From Russula earlei (taxonomy: Eukaryota > Basidiomycota > Agaricomycetes > Russulales > Russulaceae), in assembly GCA_025769875.1 (NCBI GenBank), contig JAGFNK010000002.1:124001-188000 (forward strand): a stretch of DNA of 64,000 nt, written 5' to 3'. Both the position numbers and the translations under genes were made by a program. Positions 43,808 to 58,647 of the stretch are shown in pieces (position 1 is the first letter of the stretch; every line of letters starts with the position of its first letter). The notes beneath the pieces were generated by a model. The model did not search any database, was not told where the DNA came from, and worked only from the letters and a program-made list of their open reading frames with translations.

Positions 43808-45807
43808 ATGCCCCTCCTCTTGAATTTCATCTTGGATCACACCCTCGCCATCTCTGGCGCCTTCGTCGCTCTCTACTTCATTCTTTGCGCATTGTATCAG
43901 CTCTGCTTTTCCCCACTCTGCGATATCCCCGGTCCTTGGTATGCGGCCATATCCGACCTTTGGCTTACAACACACGTCCTCCGCCTCCAACAATGTAGGA
44001 CTATAGACATCCTATTCAAAAGATACGGCCCCGTCGTGCGTGTCGGTCCAAACAAGGTAGTCTTCAACGATCTCTCCACCACGAAGAATGTCTATTCCGT
44101 TCTCAAATTTGATAAGAGTACATATTACAAGAGTCTCCTGACGTGAGCGTCCTCGCTGTTATTACGTGGATTTTTGATTTCATATATACTACAGGAACGA
44201 CAACGACCATGCGTGCGGACCCCACCAATTGCATTTACATGCCTTTTACGGTCTAACATTATCCTCCCCAGCATGACCACCCTTCCCCATGCATCTCACG
44301 TTTCCCGCAAGAAAGGCTACGCCCCTCACTATACCTCGACCAGCCTTGCTCAGTTCCAACCAGAAATACATCAAAGCGCACTCGAGCTCGTCAAGGTATG
44401 AAACCTCCAGCACCAACTGCCTGAGCTCTGATTAAACCCCATTCGTCTATTTTAGATTCTCGGCGGTTTTGCTAACGGAAGTGCTATCGATTGTCTTACC
44501 TTATTTCGCTATTTCATGGTTGACATTGTCACCGCTTCCTCATTCGGCTACAGCATTGGCGCGCTGAGTAGATGGGCGATCGACGTGGAGCACCCCTTAG
44601 TCACCGCGATTGGTGACTTCCCAAAGCGAGGAATCCTCGTATGATCTGAGTTTTCTCCGAGTGACCTTTACTAACCACGTTTATAGCGGAGTGCCGTCCC
44701 TGCCTGGGCTTGGAAATTAGTATGTACCATCCCTAACCGCCGTTGGCGTCAGATTTGCGACTCGGACAAGATCCTGAGCGAGGCACGTAAGATTCCATTG
44801 TAAGAACTCGGGCGGTGCTAATATCGTTAATTTCTGTTGGCCAGTTTGTCAGTGAAAGAGTGTATGAGACAAGGTTACAGATGGTCTCCGGAGCGACGGA
44901 GCAGTCTGATAGGATTACACTTGTCCAACGTCTGCTCCGTTACTACGCTGAAGCATCGAGTCACACAACCTCTGACCGGGACGTCATATCCGAACACATG
45001 GGGCATATGTGCGTCTTGCGCCTCTTCCTCTCTGCGATATGTTCTCATTGCGTTTCTGCAGTATCGGTGGATGCGACACCACTTCGACAACTCTTTCGTA
45101 CCTTTTCTGGGAACTCAGTCGCCGTCCTGATATCGCAACGAAACTTCGGGTCGAATTGGACACAGCCATGCCTGATTGCCAGACCCTTCCTGAAATCTCC
45201 ATCCTCCAGGACCTTCCCTATTTGAGCGCGTTTATCAAAGAAGGTTCACTCTTCGTTTATAATTTAACCGCCTCGCTTGTGACCAGTCATTCAAAGGTCT
45301 TCGACTTTATAGTGCTGCACCGAGCTTACTCGAGCGTGTGGTACCCGACTCGAGCACTAAAACAGCGATACCAGAGGCTTTCGATCTGATGGGTTATGCC
45401 TTACCCCCTGGGACACTCGTTGCTACCCAAGGCTGGTCTATGCATCGTAACTCGTCCGTGTTCCCGTCTCCGGAGAACTTTCTTCCTGAAAGATGGTTGG
45501 AGAATGAGGAAAACAAGGCACAGATTGCAGCCATGAACCAGCATATGATGCCCTTTGGGACAGGTTCTCGCCTCTGTGGGGGTCAAAATCTGGCACAAAT
45601 AGTGCTCAGAATAGCCATCGCCGCAATTGCTAGGAATTTCAACGTTTTTTCCCCCCCTGAAACGACAGAAACGAGCATGGAAACGCGAGATAGTTTTGTA
45701 TGTTTGCCTTCTAAGCTCGATTATGACGATTGATATCGTGCAACCAGGTTATCTTTCCAGCGTCAATGGCATGTCGTCTCATCTTCAACCCGCGCAAGAT
45801 TCGATAA
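43808..45807 (+). CDS. Cytochrome P450 monooxygenase
   Basis: A membrane-anchored haem oxygenase; substrate unknown, probably secondary or xenobiotic metabolism. The N-terminal anchor is FILDHTLAISGAFVALYFIL, then the proline hinge SPLCDIPGPWYAAISDLW and RYGPVVRVGPNKVVFND. The I-helix reads IGGCDTTSTTLSYLFWEL. The K-helix ExxR is formed across an intron (FIKE-GLRLYSAAPSLLERVV). PERF region: NFLPERW. Haem loop: PFGTGSRLCGGQNLAQIV, with the Cys ligand. The last intron (GTATGT...CAACCAG) gives VIFPASMACRLIFNPRKIR and stop 45805-45807. About nine introns. All core motifs are intact, so the enzyme should be active. I cannot assign a CYP family. Confidence 0.93.
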
Positions 45808-46176
45808 ACTCTCTGATTGGCACTACTTTTATTCCTACCTTCACATTTGCTCCTTCCCGTTCTCCACTATACCTTGTTGCTTAAACTTGCTTTCCTTCAA
45901 GTTGCCAGTGACGAGGTGGATTGCGGGTTACATACCCCAATAGTCCACTGTTTTGAGTTTGCTGAATGTTGTCTTGTCGTGGTGGAGCCCTCCGTTACAG
46001 TACGCGTGCACCGTTGTTCTAGATACCCTAGTACTTTACATGCCCTCTTAATTGCGCTTAATATCATACGTGATTCGACCTTTACTGGTTGCTCACGTGA
46101 TTCGATGAAGGGCAGGCAATTTCGCGTTTGCGTACCGCGATCCTCATTTACAGTGCCATTCGCGTTCAGCTACATC
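45808..46176. other. Intergenic region P450 / MCM6
   Basis: About 370 bp holding the P450 3' end and the MCM6 promoter, including one ACGCGT box listed separately. Confidence 0.5.
46002..46007. promoter_or_regulatory. MCB-type box (ACGCGT) upstream of MCM6
   Basis: A perfect ACGCGT lies 170 bp upstream of the MCM6 start. In yeasts this MluI cell-cycle box binds MBF and drives G1/S transcription of replication genes, MCM genes among them. A single 6-bp match can also arise by chance. Confidence 0.35.
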
Positions 46177-49357
<3,181 letters not shown>

Positions 49358-49530
49358 GAGCAGTACACAAGATGGAGATTTACGCGTATTTTATATGGTC
49401 CACCCGGCGGTGGATACGGACTCGTCGCAGGTGTGATATTGCTGTGCTTAGTCATGCTAGTGTCTTGTCTTTGTATGTCCTCCTGTACCTTTCCTACTTG
49501 TGCTCTTGATTTCTCCTGTCGCTCCGCCCA

Positions 49531-52500
49531 ATGCCCGATGATACCCTCATCGTTCCAACCTTTTTACCGTCTGGGTCCCTTCACTTTGCCTCAGTGCAGT
49601 CTGATAGCACTGTCGGCGATGTGATTAACGCGCTGAGCTCGCGTCATGATATCAGGTCAGACATCTTCGGCGACCTGCCACCTTGCGGTTGGGCAATTCA
49701 GTTGATCCGGAAAGAACCAACCGGTCGCCAATGGGAAGAAGATGAACTGGAATCCTTGGGAGATGGTATGTACCGTGCCTCTGGAAGATTACCGGGTCAG
49801 CTAATTACATGGATCCTACTTCAGGCCTTCTAGACGAGACCGCCAAGGTTGGCCCCTTGATCCGGACGACTCCGACAGATCCCTCACTTGAGCGTCATTT
49901 CTCGGCTTTCGCCCTGACCTCTCATCTTCATTCGCCCGTCTTGCGTCTCGTCTCTTTGCACCCTTCGCTATCCGTCTCGGTCTCATTTCTTCGTGTCCCC
50001 GAAATTCACGACGGTTTCACCTGGAGGTGCTTTTATGCCAGGGCCACCACTGTCCGCGACATCGTCGAATCCATCCTAGACTCTCTTGGACTTACCAGGT
50101 CTCTGCCAGTGCCCGGTGGAGTTGCTGTGCACTACGTACTAGAAGAAGTATGGGCCGAAGGTGATGCCGAGAGTAAGCTGTGGCATCCCGCTCGCTCAAT
50201 CGACTTGTACCTGTTTTTTGAATTGATTATAGGGGCTTCGACTCTTCCCCAGGGTGCTCTCTTCTATGATTTGTTCCACTCCTCTGACCCGCCATCGTCG
50301 ACGTCTTCTGCCAAGGCGAGGCGCTTCTTCCGGCTTTCGGTTCCAGACGAGTGGTATCGTCGCTCACGGCCACGATCTACGTCTTCCGTATCCCTCGAAA
50401 CATCCGAGTCTACGATCAAGGCAGTTCAGGATATGGAAACGTCGGAGGAAGAAGGTGACGGAACCGCCAAGCAAGCCATTGCGGGCGTAGCCTTTTCGCC
50501 CTCGAAGACCAAGTCCACCGACTGGCGCCAATCCTTCTCTCAAGGTCGGCTCTCCAACGTGTTCGAGGGCTGGCTCCGTCCTTCGACTCCTACATCTCCC
50601 AGAGCGGGGAAGAGTTTCACCCCCGAACGAATGAGTGTCAGCGAACCCAAACTCTTGGGACGAACCAGCGAAGATGGTGGTTCTCACACAGGCCACGCTG
50701 ACGCTACGGAAGTCGCATTGAACATGGACGACTTTGAACAGATGTTGGTATGTGGGACGGTATAGGTACGATAGACAACGTTGCTGAAGCGCGCGGGGTA
50801 GGATGAATTAGGCTTGAAAGAGCCACAACGCCGAGCCATGCATCAACTCTCTGAGGACAGAAAGCAGTACCTTCTTGAACAACAAAAACAGTTCAGAGTC
50901 GCCTCCGCAAAGCCACAGCCACACGGGGCTCATCCTTCTCATTCTGTCACGTACTCTCCCTCTAGCGCGGGTAATCTATTGCCTCGTCTTGTTCCTCAGC
51001 TTACTGGAGACTCTGGTATCATGAGACGATTGTCACTCACGGGATGGGGCGCGGCGAGCGCTTCTTCTCCCACGTCTGCTTCATCCTCGGATCGGAAAGG
51101 TGATGGGCCGGATCCTGGTGGGACGTCTGCTCAGGCACAGGATACAAATGTGACAGAGGACCCCCAACCCCTCCAGCCTCAGACTACCGGGGGCCTTTGG
51201 TCAAGCTGGTGGATTTCCTCTGGTGGCGAGAAGAAGGCTGCTGGTCAAAATAAAGGTCTCATGAAGGAAGCCAAACTTCCGAAGTGGTATGTAGATAGCA
51301 TTAAAGGCAAGGCTCTCGACACAAAGTTAGTGAAGCATCTGATCTCGCTGCGAGTCCATCTGTCCACTGCTCGTGTGTTCTGGGTGAAAGAATTTGTTGA
51401 GACAGAGGCGGGGCTGAATGCTCTCGGTACCATACTAGCCGGCCTCGTTGGAAAGGCGGGAAAGAGGAAACATCTTACCGATATGGAGGGTGCCGTTCTT
51501 TTGGAGATCATGAAAGTCCTCAGGGCTCTATCTAACACAGAGGTTAGTTGGAAATCTGTATCCCTGATTAACTGACGTTGAGTATAACCCTCAATAGCCT
51601 GGATTCAAAGCAGTCCTCGCCTCCTCTACCACAATCACGCATATCACTTATGCTCTACACCACTCGTCATCTAAGCTGCGAACTTTGGTGTCCGATCTTC
51701 TAGCTGCTATTTGCATCTTAGCCATTCCCGAAGGCCATAAGATGGTCTTGGCAGCTATGTCAGATTACCGAATTGTATTTGAGGAATCATTTCGGTTCGA
51801 GGAACTAATTTCATCATTGCGACTCCCTGACGTTGATCCGAATGACTTCACGGGGACCCCTCCTGAGGACGATGGCGCTTGGGATGCCCGCACATCATCT
51901 ATGATCCTAATCAATGCCTTGACAAACGGTCCTGAGTCTCTTGAAGAGCGCATTCTACTTCGTGAAGAGTTCAGCAGACGTGGTTTAAATGAAGTTATAG
52001 TCGTGAGTGTTCAATGCTTGTCGTGATTCTATCATCCCTTTACCAGGCTCCAGACTTTGCGCTACATAAGGCCACCAGATAGTTTAACAACACAGCTCGA
52101 CGTTTACACGGAAGAGAAGTTTGAAGACGAAGAAGACATGAGGGAGCGTGCCAGCCATCATTTTTACGTAGACGATTGGCACGGTGCCTCCGAGATATCC
52201 TCGGCACTTAAAGAACTCGCCATTCTGACCAGATCTCATCCCGAGGATTATGGCAAGGTCGTCACGATTATCAAAGCATTGATACCTTTATTTCAACGAG
52301 AAAGTGAAAGGTATGAGTCACGTCAGTGTTGTAGCATCCTTAACGACCATGTCTCGGCCCTTCAAGGACAAAAATCTCCTCCATCATCACCACTTTCGTC
52401 GAACGAGCTAATTCCATCGATGACTTGTACGGTGACGGTCTTGAGTCCGTAACTGCAACTGACATCAACTAGACAGGATGACTGGCCAACATTCCTGAAG

Positions 52501-55500
52501 AACTTCACGGAAGCTGTGAAAGACATCACTGGCAGTTCTGTTGAAGCGAGCGAGGCAGTAGATCATGCGACAATAGCCATACGAGATGAAATAGAAAACC
52601 TACGAGAGAAAATCGATGATTTGATGACCGAGGTGCGTTTGGATCCAAAGCCGGCTACCTCACACAGTTGATGGTACCTGAAGCGTGTACAACTGCGCGA
52701 GCTCCTTGATCAACGGACAGCAGAGCTCGATACCCTGAGGGCAATCTCCACGAGCGTATCAGCCCCAAACTCACGTTTTCAGAGTAATAAGAATGGGTTA
52801 GAGGTATTTCGGCCCCACCCATCTTTGTTCTCTTATTCAACGCATCCATAGGGCATCCATGGTTTAGTGCAGCGCTTGGCTCAGAAGGAGCAACGCGTCT
52901 TACGACTGCAGTCCGAAATCGATCACTTGAAGTCTTTGAATCCTGTTGAGGTCCGTGAGCGGATTGATTCCTCTACCACGTACCCACGTACCAATGCGTG
53001 CTCATATTAATTTACGCATTCCTTGGACGGAAAAGGATGAACGAGCTAAGCGTGAACGAGAGAAGGTCAAATGGACTAGCGAAATCGCCAAGCTTAAGAC
53101 TCAGGTCGGTTTTCGCGTCGAGTACGACGGTATTCCTATCCAACCTATCGCATTCGCAGGTAGAGGGTTTAGAAAACACCATAGCGCAGAAAGATAAGGA
53201 GTTGCTCTACTTGAAGCGGGCTCTCGAGTCTGTGTATTCACGATTCCAGTCCCGAGAAGAAGAATCTCGGGAGCCAGGCCATGACGCCGATGCGGCTATG
53301 CTTGCGTCCAAAACAATCGAAAAAATGGTTCAGAAGGAGAGAGAAATTGCCACTCTTAAAGCCGAGCTAATAGACTTGAAATCTGAACTGGCTGCCAAAC
53401 CGAAGTTCATCACGGAGAAGGACTTTAAAGCACAGGTTGCCCCTCCCCCGCCTCCACCCCGACCAGTCAAAGCGAAACTTGTAGTAATCTCGGCTACGCC
53501 ATCTGAAGAGACCACGCAACCTTTGGATATCTCTCGAGCACCGTCTCCCCAAGCGCCTCCGCCTCCGCCACCACCGCCGCCGCCACCGCCGTCAGCGTCA
53601 CAACCACCTCACGAATCATCCTCACCTTTCACCGCCCCGCCACCTCCTACCGTCTTCCCTACGACAATTAATACCAGCAGTCCACCACCACCACCAACCC
53701 CGCCCTCTGCACCGCCGCTACCCTGGCTGACCTCTATCGACGGTTCAGGGCCGTCTCCACCACCACTCCCAGCTACATCTGGCAGCGGTCCTTTGCCTCC
53801 ACCTCCGCCTCCACCCCCACCTCCACCCCCGCTGGCCGCGGCGCCGCTCATCCGATCCGCCAAACCACGCAACGTAGAACCAGTCAGACGATTGCGACCC
53901 TTCTTTTGGAGCAAATTACAGTCTGCGGCATTAGCATCTTCCGTGTGGAACGATGTCCCTCCGGATGCGACGTTTTCTCTGGATGACCTAGAATCAACTT
54001 TCTCTCTCGATAACACCCGAGGACCTCCATCGCACCACGCAAGCCCTGCGAATAAGGCATCTGTGACAACTTTGCTAGACATCACGCGAGCTAATAATAT
54101 TGGCAAGTATTCCGTTGAATCTTGAGTTTCCTCGCTCACATCTCCGAAGCCATCATGCTTTCGAGAATAAAGCTGACTCCGGTGGACATCCGCAAAGCAC
54201 TCCTCGAAGTAGATGACAAGGCACTCTCGGTAGATGATCTTAAGGCGATGGAGAGACAAACGCCCACCGCGGAAGAGATTATCAGGCTCAAAGATTTCGG
54301 GGATGTCAGTAAACTTGCAAAGGCAGACCAATTCTTCTATCAGGTGGGTTTGACCCTATATTGCCACATGCACACTGCAATGTGTGGTCTAGGTCATGGA
54401 TATTCCCAGGATCACCGACCGCTTACGATGCATGGTTTATCGGCGAAGGCTGGAACTCGAGGTTGAGGAAATCCGCCCGGAATTAGACATCCTCCACAGC
54501 GCCTCACGAGAACTCAAAACGTCGCAGAGGTTCAAGCGTGTGCTTCAGGTGCGTAGCCCTTCGCAGGCTTGACTGCGATTGACACCCGCCAGGCTGTTCT
54601 CACCGTGGGTAACACTCTCAACGGCTCCAGCTTCCGCGGTGGAGCCCTTGGCTTCAGACTGGAAGCTCTTCTGAAGGTTGCTTTGCATGTTCATTATTTT
54701 TACATGCCTAATGCTTCTCGTATAGCTTCGCGAGACAAAATCCGTGCAAGGAGGCCCCCAATGCCCAACGCTACTCCATTACATTGCCCGCGTTCTTCTG
54801 CGTACGGACCCACTTTTAGTGACCTTCCTTGAGGATATGCCCCACTTAGAGGCCGCTGCAAGAGGTGAGTGTCTCCCGGGGAAGATGTGATCTGATCACC
54901 ACCACCACAACAGTTTCGGTCTCAGGACTTGCAACTTCCATCTCGACGTTGGTCGGCGGTTTGAATAATATTCAGGACGAGGTGAAGCGAGCAAGGGAAA
55001 CCGGAACCTTGCCCGCCGAGGACCGATTTGTTGACGTTATGGAGGTAAGCTCGTCACTATGAACAACTCCCCAACTGATAGGTATTTTGCAAGCCATTCC
55101 TGAAAAAGGAGCGCGTCACCGTTGATGCGGTGTGTAAGCTTGGGGCTGCTCTTGAGGCTGATCTCAGGAATTTACTGGTCTACTATGGCGAGACCCCTGA
55201 CACACCAGACTCGCCAAAGCCAGAGGATTTCTTCGCCCTGATACTGTCATTCTCGTCATCCTTGCAGGTAAGCCATCATTTTCCCTTAGGCCTGGCTTTG
55301 CGGCAGACTTTCGACACACAGAAAGCGGCTTTGGAGGTCCACGATGTTGAAGAGAAGGTTCAGGTTCAAGCAACCAAGCCACCAATCATAACAGTCGAAG
55401 TCGAGGAATCGACAACGGAACCGGTCTGTGTTTTGTTCCTTTTCCAGGTCATAGGAGTCATAATAGGAAACGTTAGACACCGAACCGTTCTCATGACCCC

Positions 55501-55662
55501 CAGATGTTGGCTCCTAGCTCGCAGGGTCGGGCCGTAGGGACGATGACCATAGAACACGGTGCCCTCGACCAAACCATTCGCAGCATGCGTGATGGCAAGC
55601 GTAGAGCCCGTCCGGGACGGCGGCCGCTCAGCAAGATATTTATTGACGGTGGAAGGACATGA
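49531..55662 (+). CDS. Formin (GBD/FH3-FH1-FH2-DAD)
   Basis: It nucleates and elongates unbranched actin filaments for polar growth and cytokinesis under Rho control. It starts MPDDTLIVPTFLPSGSLHFA. The first 250 residues look ubiquitin- or RA-like (SDSTVGDVINALSSRHDIRS; ATTVRDIVESILDSLGL). GBD/FH3: LPKWYVDSIKGKALDTKLVK, RVHLSTARVFWVKEFVE, LLAAICILAIPEGHKMVL. A coiled coil spans about 52500-53400. FH1 (53430-53850) has long polyproline runs. FH2 starts VRRLRPFFWSKL and continues SRIKLTPVDIRKALLEVDDK, ELKTSQRFKRVLQ, AVLTVGNTLNGSSFRGGALG, LLHYIARVLLRTD. It ends with a DAD-like, basic tail LDQTIRSMRDGKRRARPGRR, consistent with autoinhibition. At least a dozen introns; stop 55660-55662. Confidence 0.92.
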
Positions 55663-56001
55663 CATCAGACGACACACCACGACTTGTACAAGTTTTTATT
55701 TTACACTTTCACCAATTCATGTAGTGCATTTAACCGGTCCTCAGATCTTAATAAATCTACGAACTATTCCTCTTACCACGTGACTGAAAAAAAATTATAA
55801 TTATTTTGATTGACGACTGCTTTACCCGACTCGACCCGAACCCCGACAACCAGGAAGCCACACCCGCACCCGGACTTCTTTCAAGCAACTAGCAGTGCGC
55901 TCCTCATTCCCCACTTGATTGATCCATACAGTATGATATCTTTAGAAGACCTGAATGACTCAAGCCTATATATAAAGAATTGCGTTTACGCATTTCAGCC
56001 C
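55663..56001. other. Spacer between formin and gag remnant
   Basis: About 340 bp. It contains an A-rich run at 55787-55801 and TATATATAA at about 55969-55977, which could be the core promoter of the retroelement. I could not find a matching pair of long terminal repeats here and after the gag. Confidence 0.35.
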
Positions 56002-56048
56002 ATGCCTCCGAAGGATCTCTCCACTGAGCGTCATCTGTCCCGCGCTGA

Positions 56049-57239
56049 AGTGGCATAGACTCTCGTCGTTCAGGACCCGGAGACTCGCGATCTCCGAGTA
56101 CTGAACGACGCGCGTCTGTAATCGTGCGAATTGATCTGTCAGCGATACTTCTCCAGAACAAGCTCGCGCTCCCAGGGATCAGTATCAAAACCTCCTCATG
56201 TCCGGAGAACCTGTCCCCCCTAGTCACACCCACTCTATCCGAACCAACCAACATAACGACCACTCCGCCGAGGCAACAATCCCCGGTCTCCATGCATACG
56301 TACCCACCGCCACATGGAGGGGACAACCCTGCCGATCCGCACACCACTACTGGACGTGACTACCCACTCGACAGTGAAGACGAAGACGGAATGCTGGAAG
56401 GGCGCCCTCCTAAGCCGTTCACAGGGGAAAGGGAACGCACGCATTCCTTCCTGACCCAGTTTGCGCGATTCATGCGCATGAATTGTACGGCCAGGATTGC
56501 GAAAGATCCCATCAAAAAGAGTGCCTATTTCTTGTCCCTTCTTGAAGGGCCGAGGGTAGAGTGGTGGGTGGAAGGGCAAAGCGACTGGCTCGAAAAGGTG
56601 TTACGCGACCCGCTAGAGATCCCGTCCGGTCTCAATGCATGGGAAGCTCTCGAGCAAGCGTTCAAGGACAAGTTTGTCGACGACGCAGAGCCCAAACGCG
56701 CCCAGGACAAAATCAGAAACCTGAGGATGAAAGATGGGAAACTAGACGACTACATCGCCGAGTTTGAACTGCTCAGTGTACGAGCCGGCATGGACCTAGA
56801 TGATCCAGACGTGCTCATGCTGTTCGCGAGAGGGCTTCCGGAAAATTTCGCCGATCGCTGTATTAACAAAGACTCCCCCGAGAATTTCATGCAATGGACC
56901 CAAGCAGCGCAAAAAGAAGAGCTCATTAGGCTAAGAATACAGGCCATTCACACCGAGTACAATCACACCACACGCCCAGTCGCAAACCCCTCCAGTCGAG
57001 GCTCCTGGGACTGGAGACGCCCAGGACCATCAGATGGAGGGAACCCAGTGCGACTTCAACCTCCCCCACGAGACCCGAACGCCACGGACGCCAGCGCAGG
57101 CACTGCACGCAAGCCCGCGACTGAAGCCGAGAAGGAAAGATATCGAGTGGAAGGACGCTGCTTCTACTGCTCCAAACAGGGGCACTTTTCTCGAAATTGT
57201 CGTTTAAAACCAGCCCGCGCACGAACCGCCCAAGTCTAA
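56049..57239 (+). pseudogene. Gag-like protein with zinc knuckle, 5' end broken
   Basis: The open frame runs from after a stop at 56046-56048 to TAA at 57237-57239. It has a Pro-rich start, the retrotransposon gag core (RPPKPFTGERERTHSFLTQF; KSAYFLSLLEGPRVEWW; WEALEQAFKDKFVDDAEPKR; KDGKLDDYIAEFELL), and one C-terminal CCHC knuckle, CFYCSKQGHFSRNC, in a basic context. The first in-frame ATG is only at 56292. A plausible original start at 56002 lies in a different phase that meets stops at 56056-56058 and again near 56117, so the N-terminus appears shifted or broken. A strong inverted repeat (56064-56110) lies inside the 5' part. Confidence 0.8.
56064..56110. repeat. Stem-loop in 5' part of gag
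   Basis: CGTCGTTCAG (56064-56073) pairs perfectly with CTGAACGACG (56101-56110). An inner CGGAGA (56078-56083) pairs with TCTCCG (56091-56096) around a 7-nt loop, with a 4/4 internal loop between the two helices. The structure would form in RNA of either strand. Confidence 0.7.
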
Positions 57240-58647
57240 TGATGAAACAGTGCAAATCCCAGAAAGCCCAGACGAAGAGGCGACGATCGCGAAGGTGGCA
57301 GCCACGGCCCAGAGATTTCCTGATGAAGAAAAACGAGCCTTCACCAGACTGATGCAGGAGCACGAGTCATCCCAGGGTTTTCCTCAGTGCTGCGGCTCTT
57401 GCTTGGGCAATAGTCAGAGATTCCGTGTACATATTATGCATATTGTATGTGCAGTGGGTATTTGAGCCTACCGGCATACATCATAAACTAAAACTACACT
57501 ACAAGTAAAGTTTACTGATTACTGGCGAATGAGGATTTGTGTGCGGGACTGGCCCCTTCAAACCACCCAACCACTGACGTTGCCACACAGCGTAAGTCCG
57601 AGCAACGCAAATACGGCTACTGCTCGTCTTTACACGTTAGCAGGTTCCGATGCTGTGGATCTTGGGCACCGCCACCTTTTCAAGCTGAGTCTGTCTGGCC
57701 GGTCAATTCAGGCGGGTCCCGAATGCATACAAAGGCGTGACTCCCTTCCCCTTCCCCGCCATAGCTAGCCACAAGGCGCCTATCTTTATACACAAGATTT
57801 TGATTTTTTTTTTTTTTGCCAAGGCGATGCATTTGGAATGACGGGGGATGAGCGTCGGGGGGGGGGGGGGGACGCTGAGGCGAGACGAGGCAGAGGGAGG
57901 GGCGGATGCACGATAGGAGGCTCCGTCACGCATTCTATTATCTTACTTTCATCCACTCGTCCATCCTCCCCAGCTTCCAGAACAACCGTGAAAGTTTTCG
58001 CGGGACACGATGATGCGCGCTTGACGGGCAAGGGGACCATCCCTCTCGGGGAACAATTTGTTCTGTCTTCAGATCACCCTGCCGTGCAGATGGACGGACA
58101 CGCAACTGAATGGGCACGCAAGGGCCACGAATAGGGCCGACGTTCTTGATGACTTGAAACCCGATGGGTAGAGCGTGGGTGGAAAATTTCGAGCGCAAGA
58201 GGAGTCTGACCGCAGACGGTCTGTTTATGTTTATGATAAGAAGAGTGCTTTATGTTGTTTCGGGGTTCGGACATGTGTTCTCGCACGTTCGCCTCGAGCG
58301 TACCGTTTGTGTTATGACGATACATGGTCATGTATTGCGATTACGACCCCCTGTTTACATGTACCTGATGATGGATATGATTCTGGTGCCCTATCATGTT
58401 TGCCAACAAGAGAACTTTCTATACCATCAGCAAAGGAACCTTTCATAACGATGTCTTGAACAGTGCGAAGTCGACCAAGGTGCTGCTGAAGGACGCCCTT
58501 GTACTCACTGCGCCGGAAATCTGACTAATGGAAACCAGTCCAATAAGTGTGATCTCCGGCGTACAAGGTCAGCAGCAGCCCAAGCAAGGACACTGGTACA
58601 CCCCATCGTCCGCTTCTCCGCACTCGAGAGTAACACTCAGTCCCCGA
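57240..58647. other. Long non-coding stretch with homopolymers
   Basis: About 1.4 kb between the gag remnant and the STN1 stop. It includes the possible pol start (57250-57384), then unknown DNA. A run of 14 T (57804-57817) and a run of 15 G (57857-57871) lie 40 bp apart. Frames here are short and unconvincing. Confidence 0.45.

Larger units (their letters stand above)
56002..57390 (+). mobile_element. Ty3/gypsy-type LTR retrotransposon remnant (gag only)
   Basis: A partial fungal retrotransposon. It carries a long gag frame (listed separately) and just after it a short frame at 57250-57384 in the next phase, likely the beginning of pol. No protease, reverse transcriptase, RNase H or integrase sequence follows, so the element is truncated on its right. 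Matching LTRs were not recognised. It sits between the formin and STN1. Confidence 0.8.

Noticed and set aside
53609..54331. 240-codon minus-strand frame with poly-glycine
   Set aside because: This is the antisense of the formin FH1 polyproline runs; no independent gene features.
57250..58647. Search for protease, reverse transcriptase or integrase after gag
   Set aside because: No DTG/DSG, YxDD or HHCC-type motifs are visible in any frame, so the element is called gag-only.
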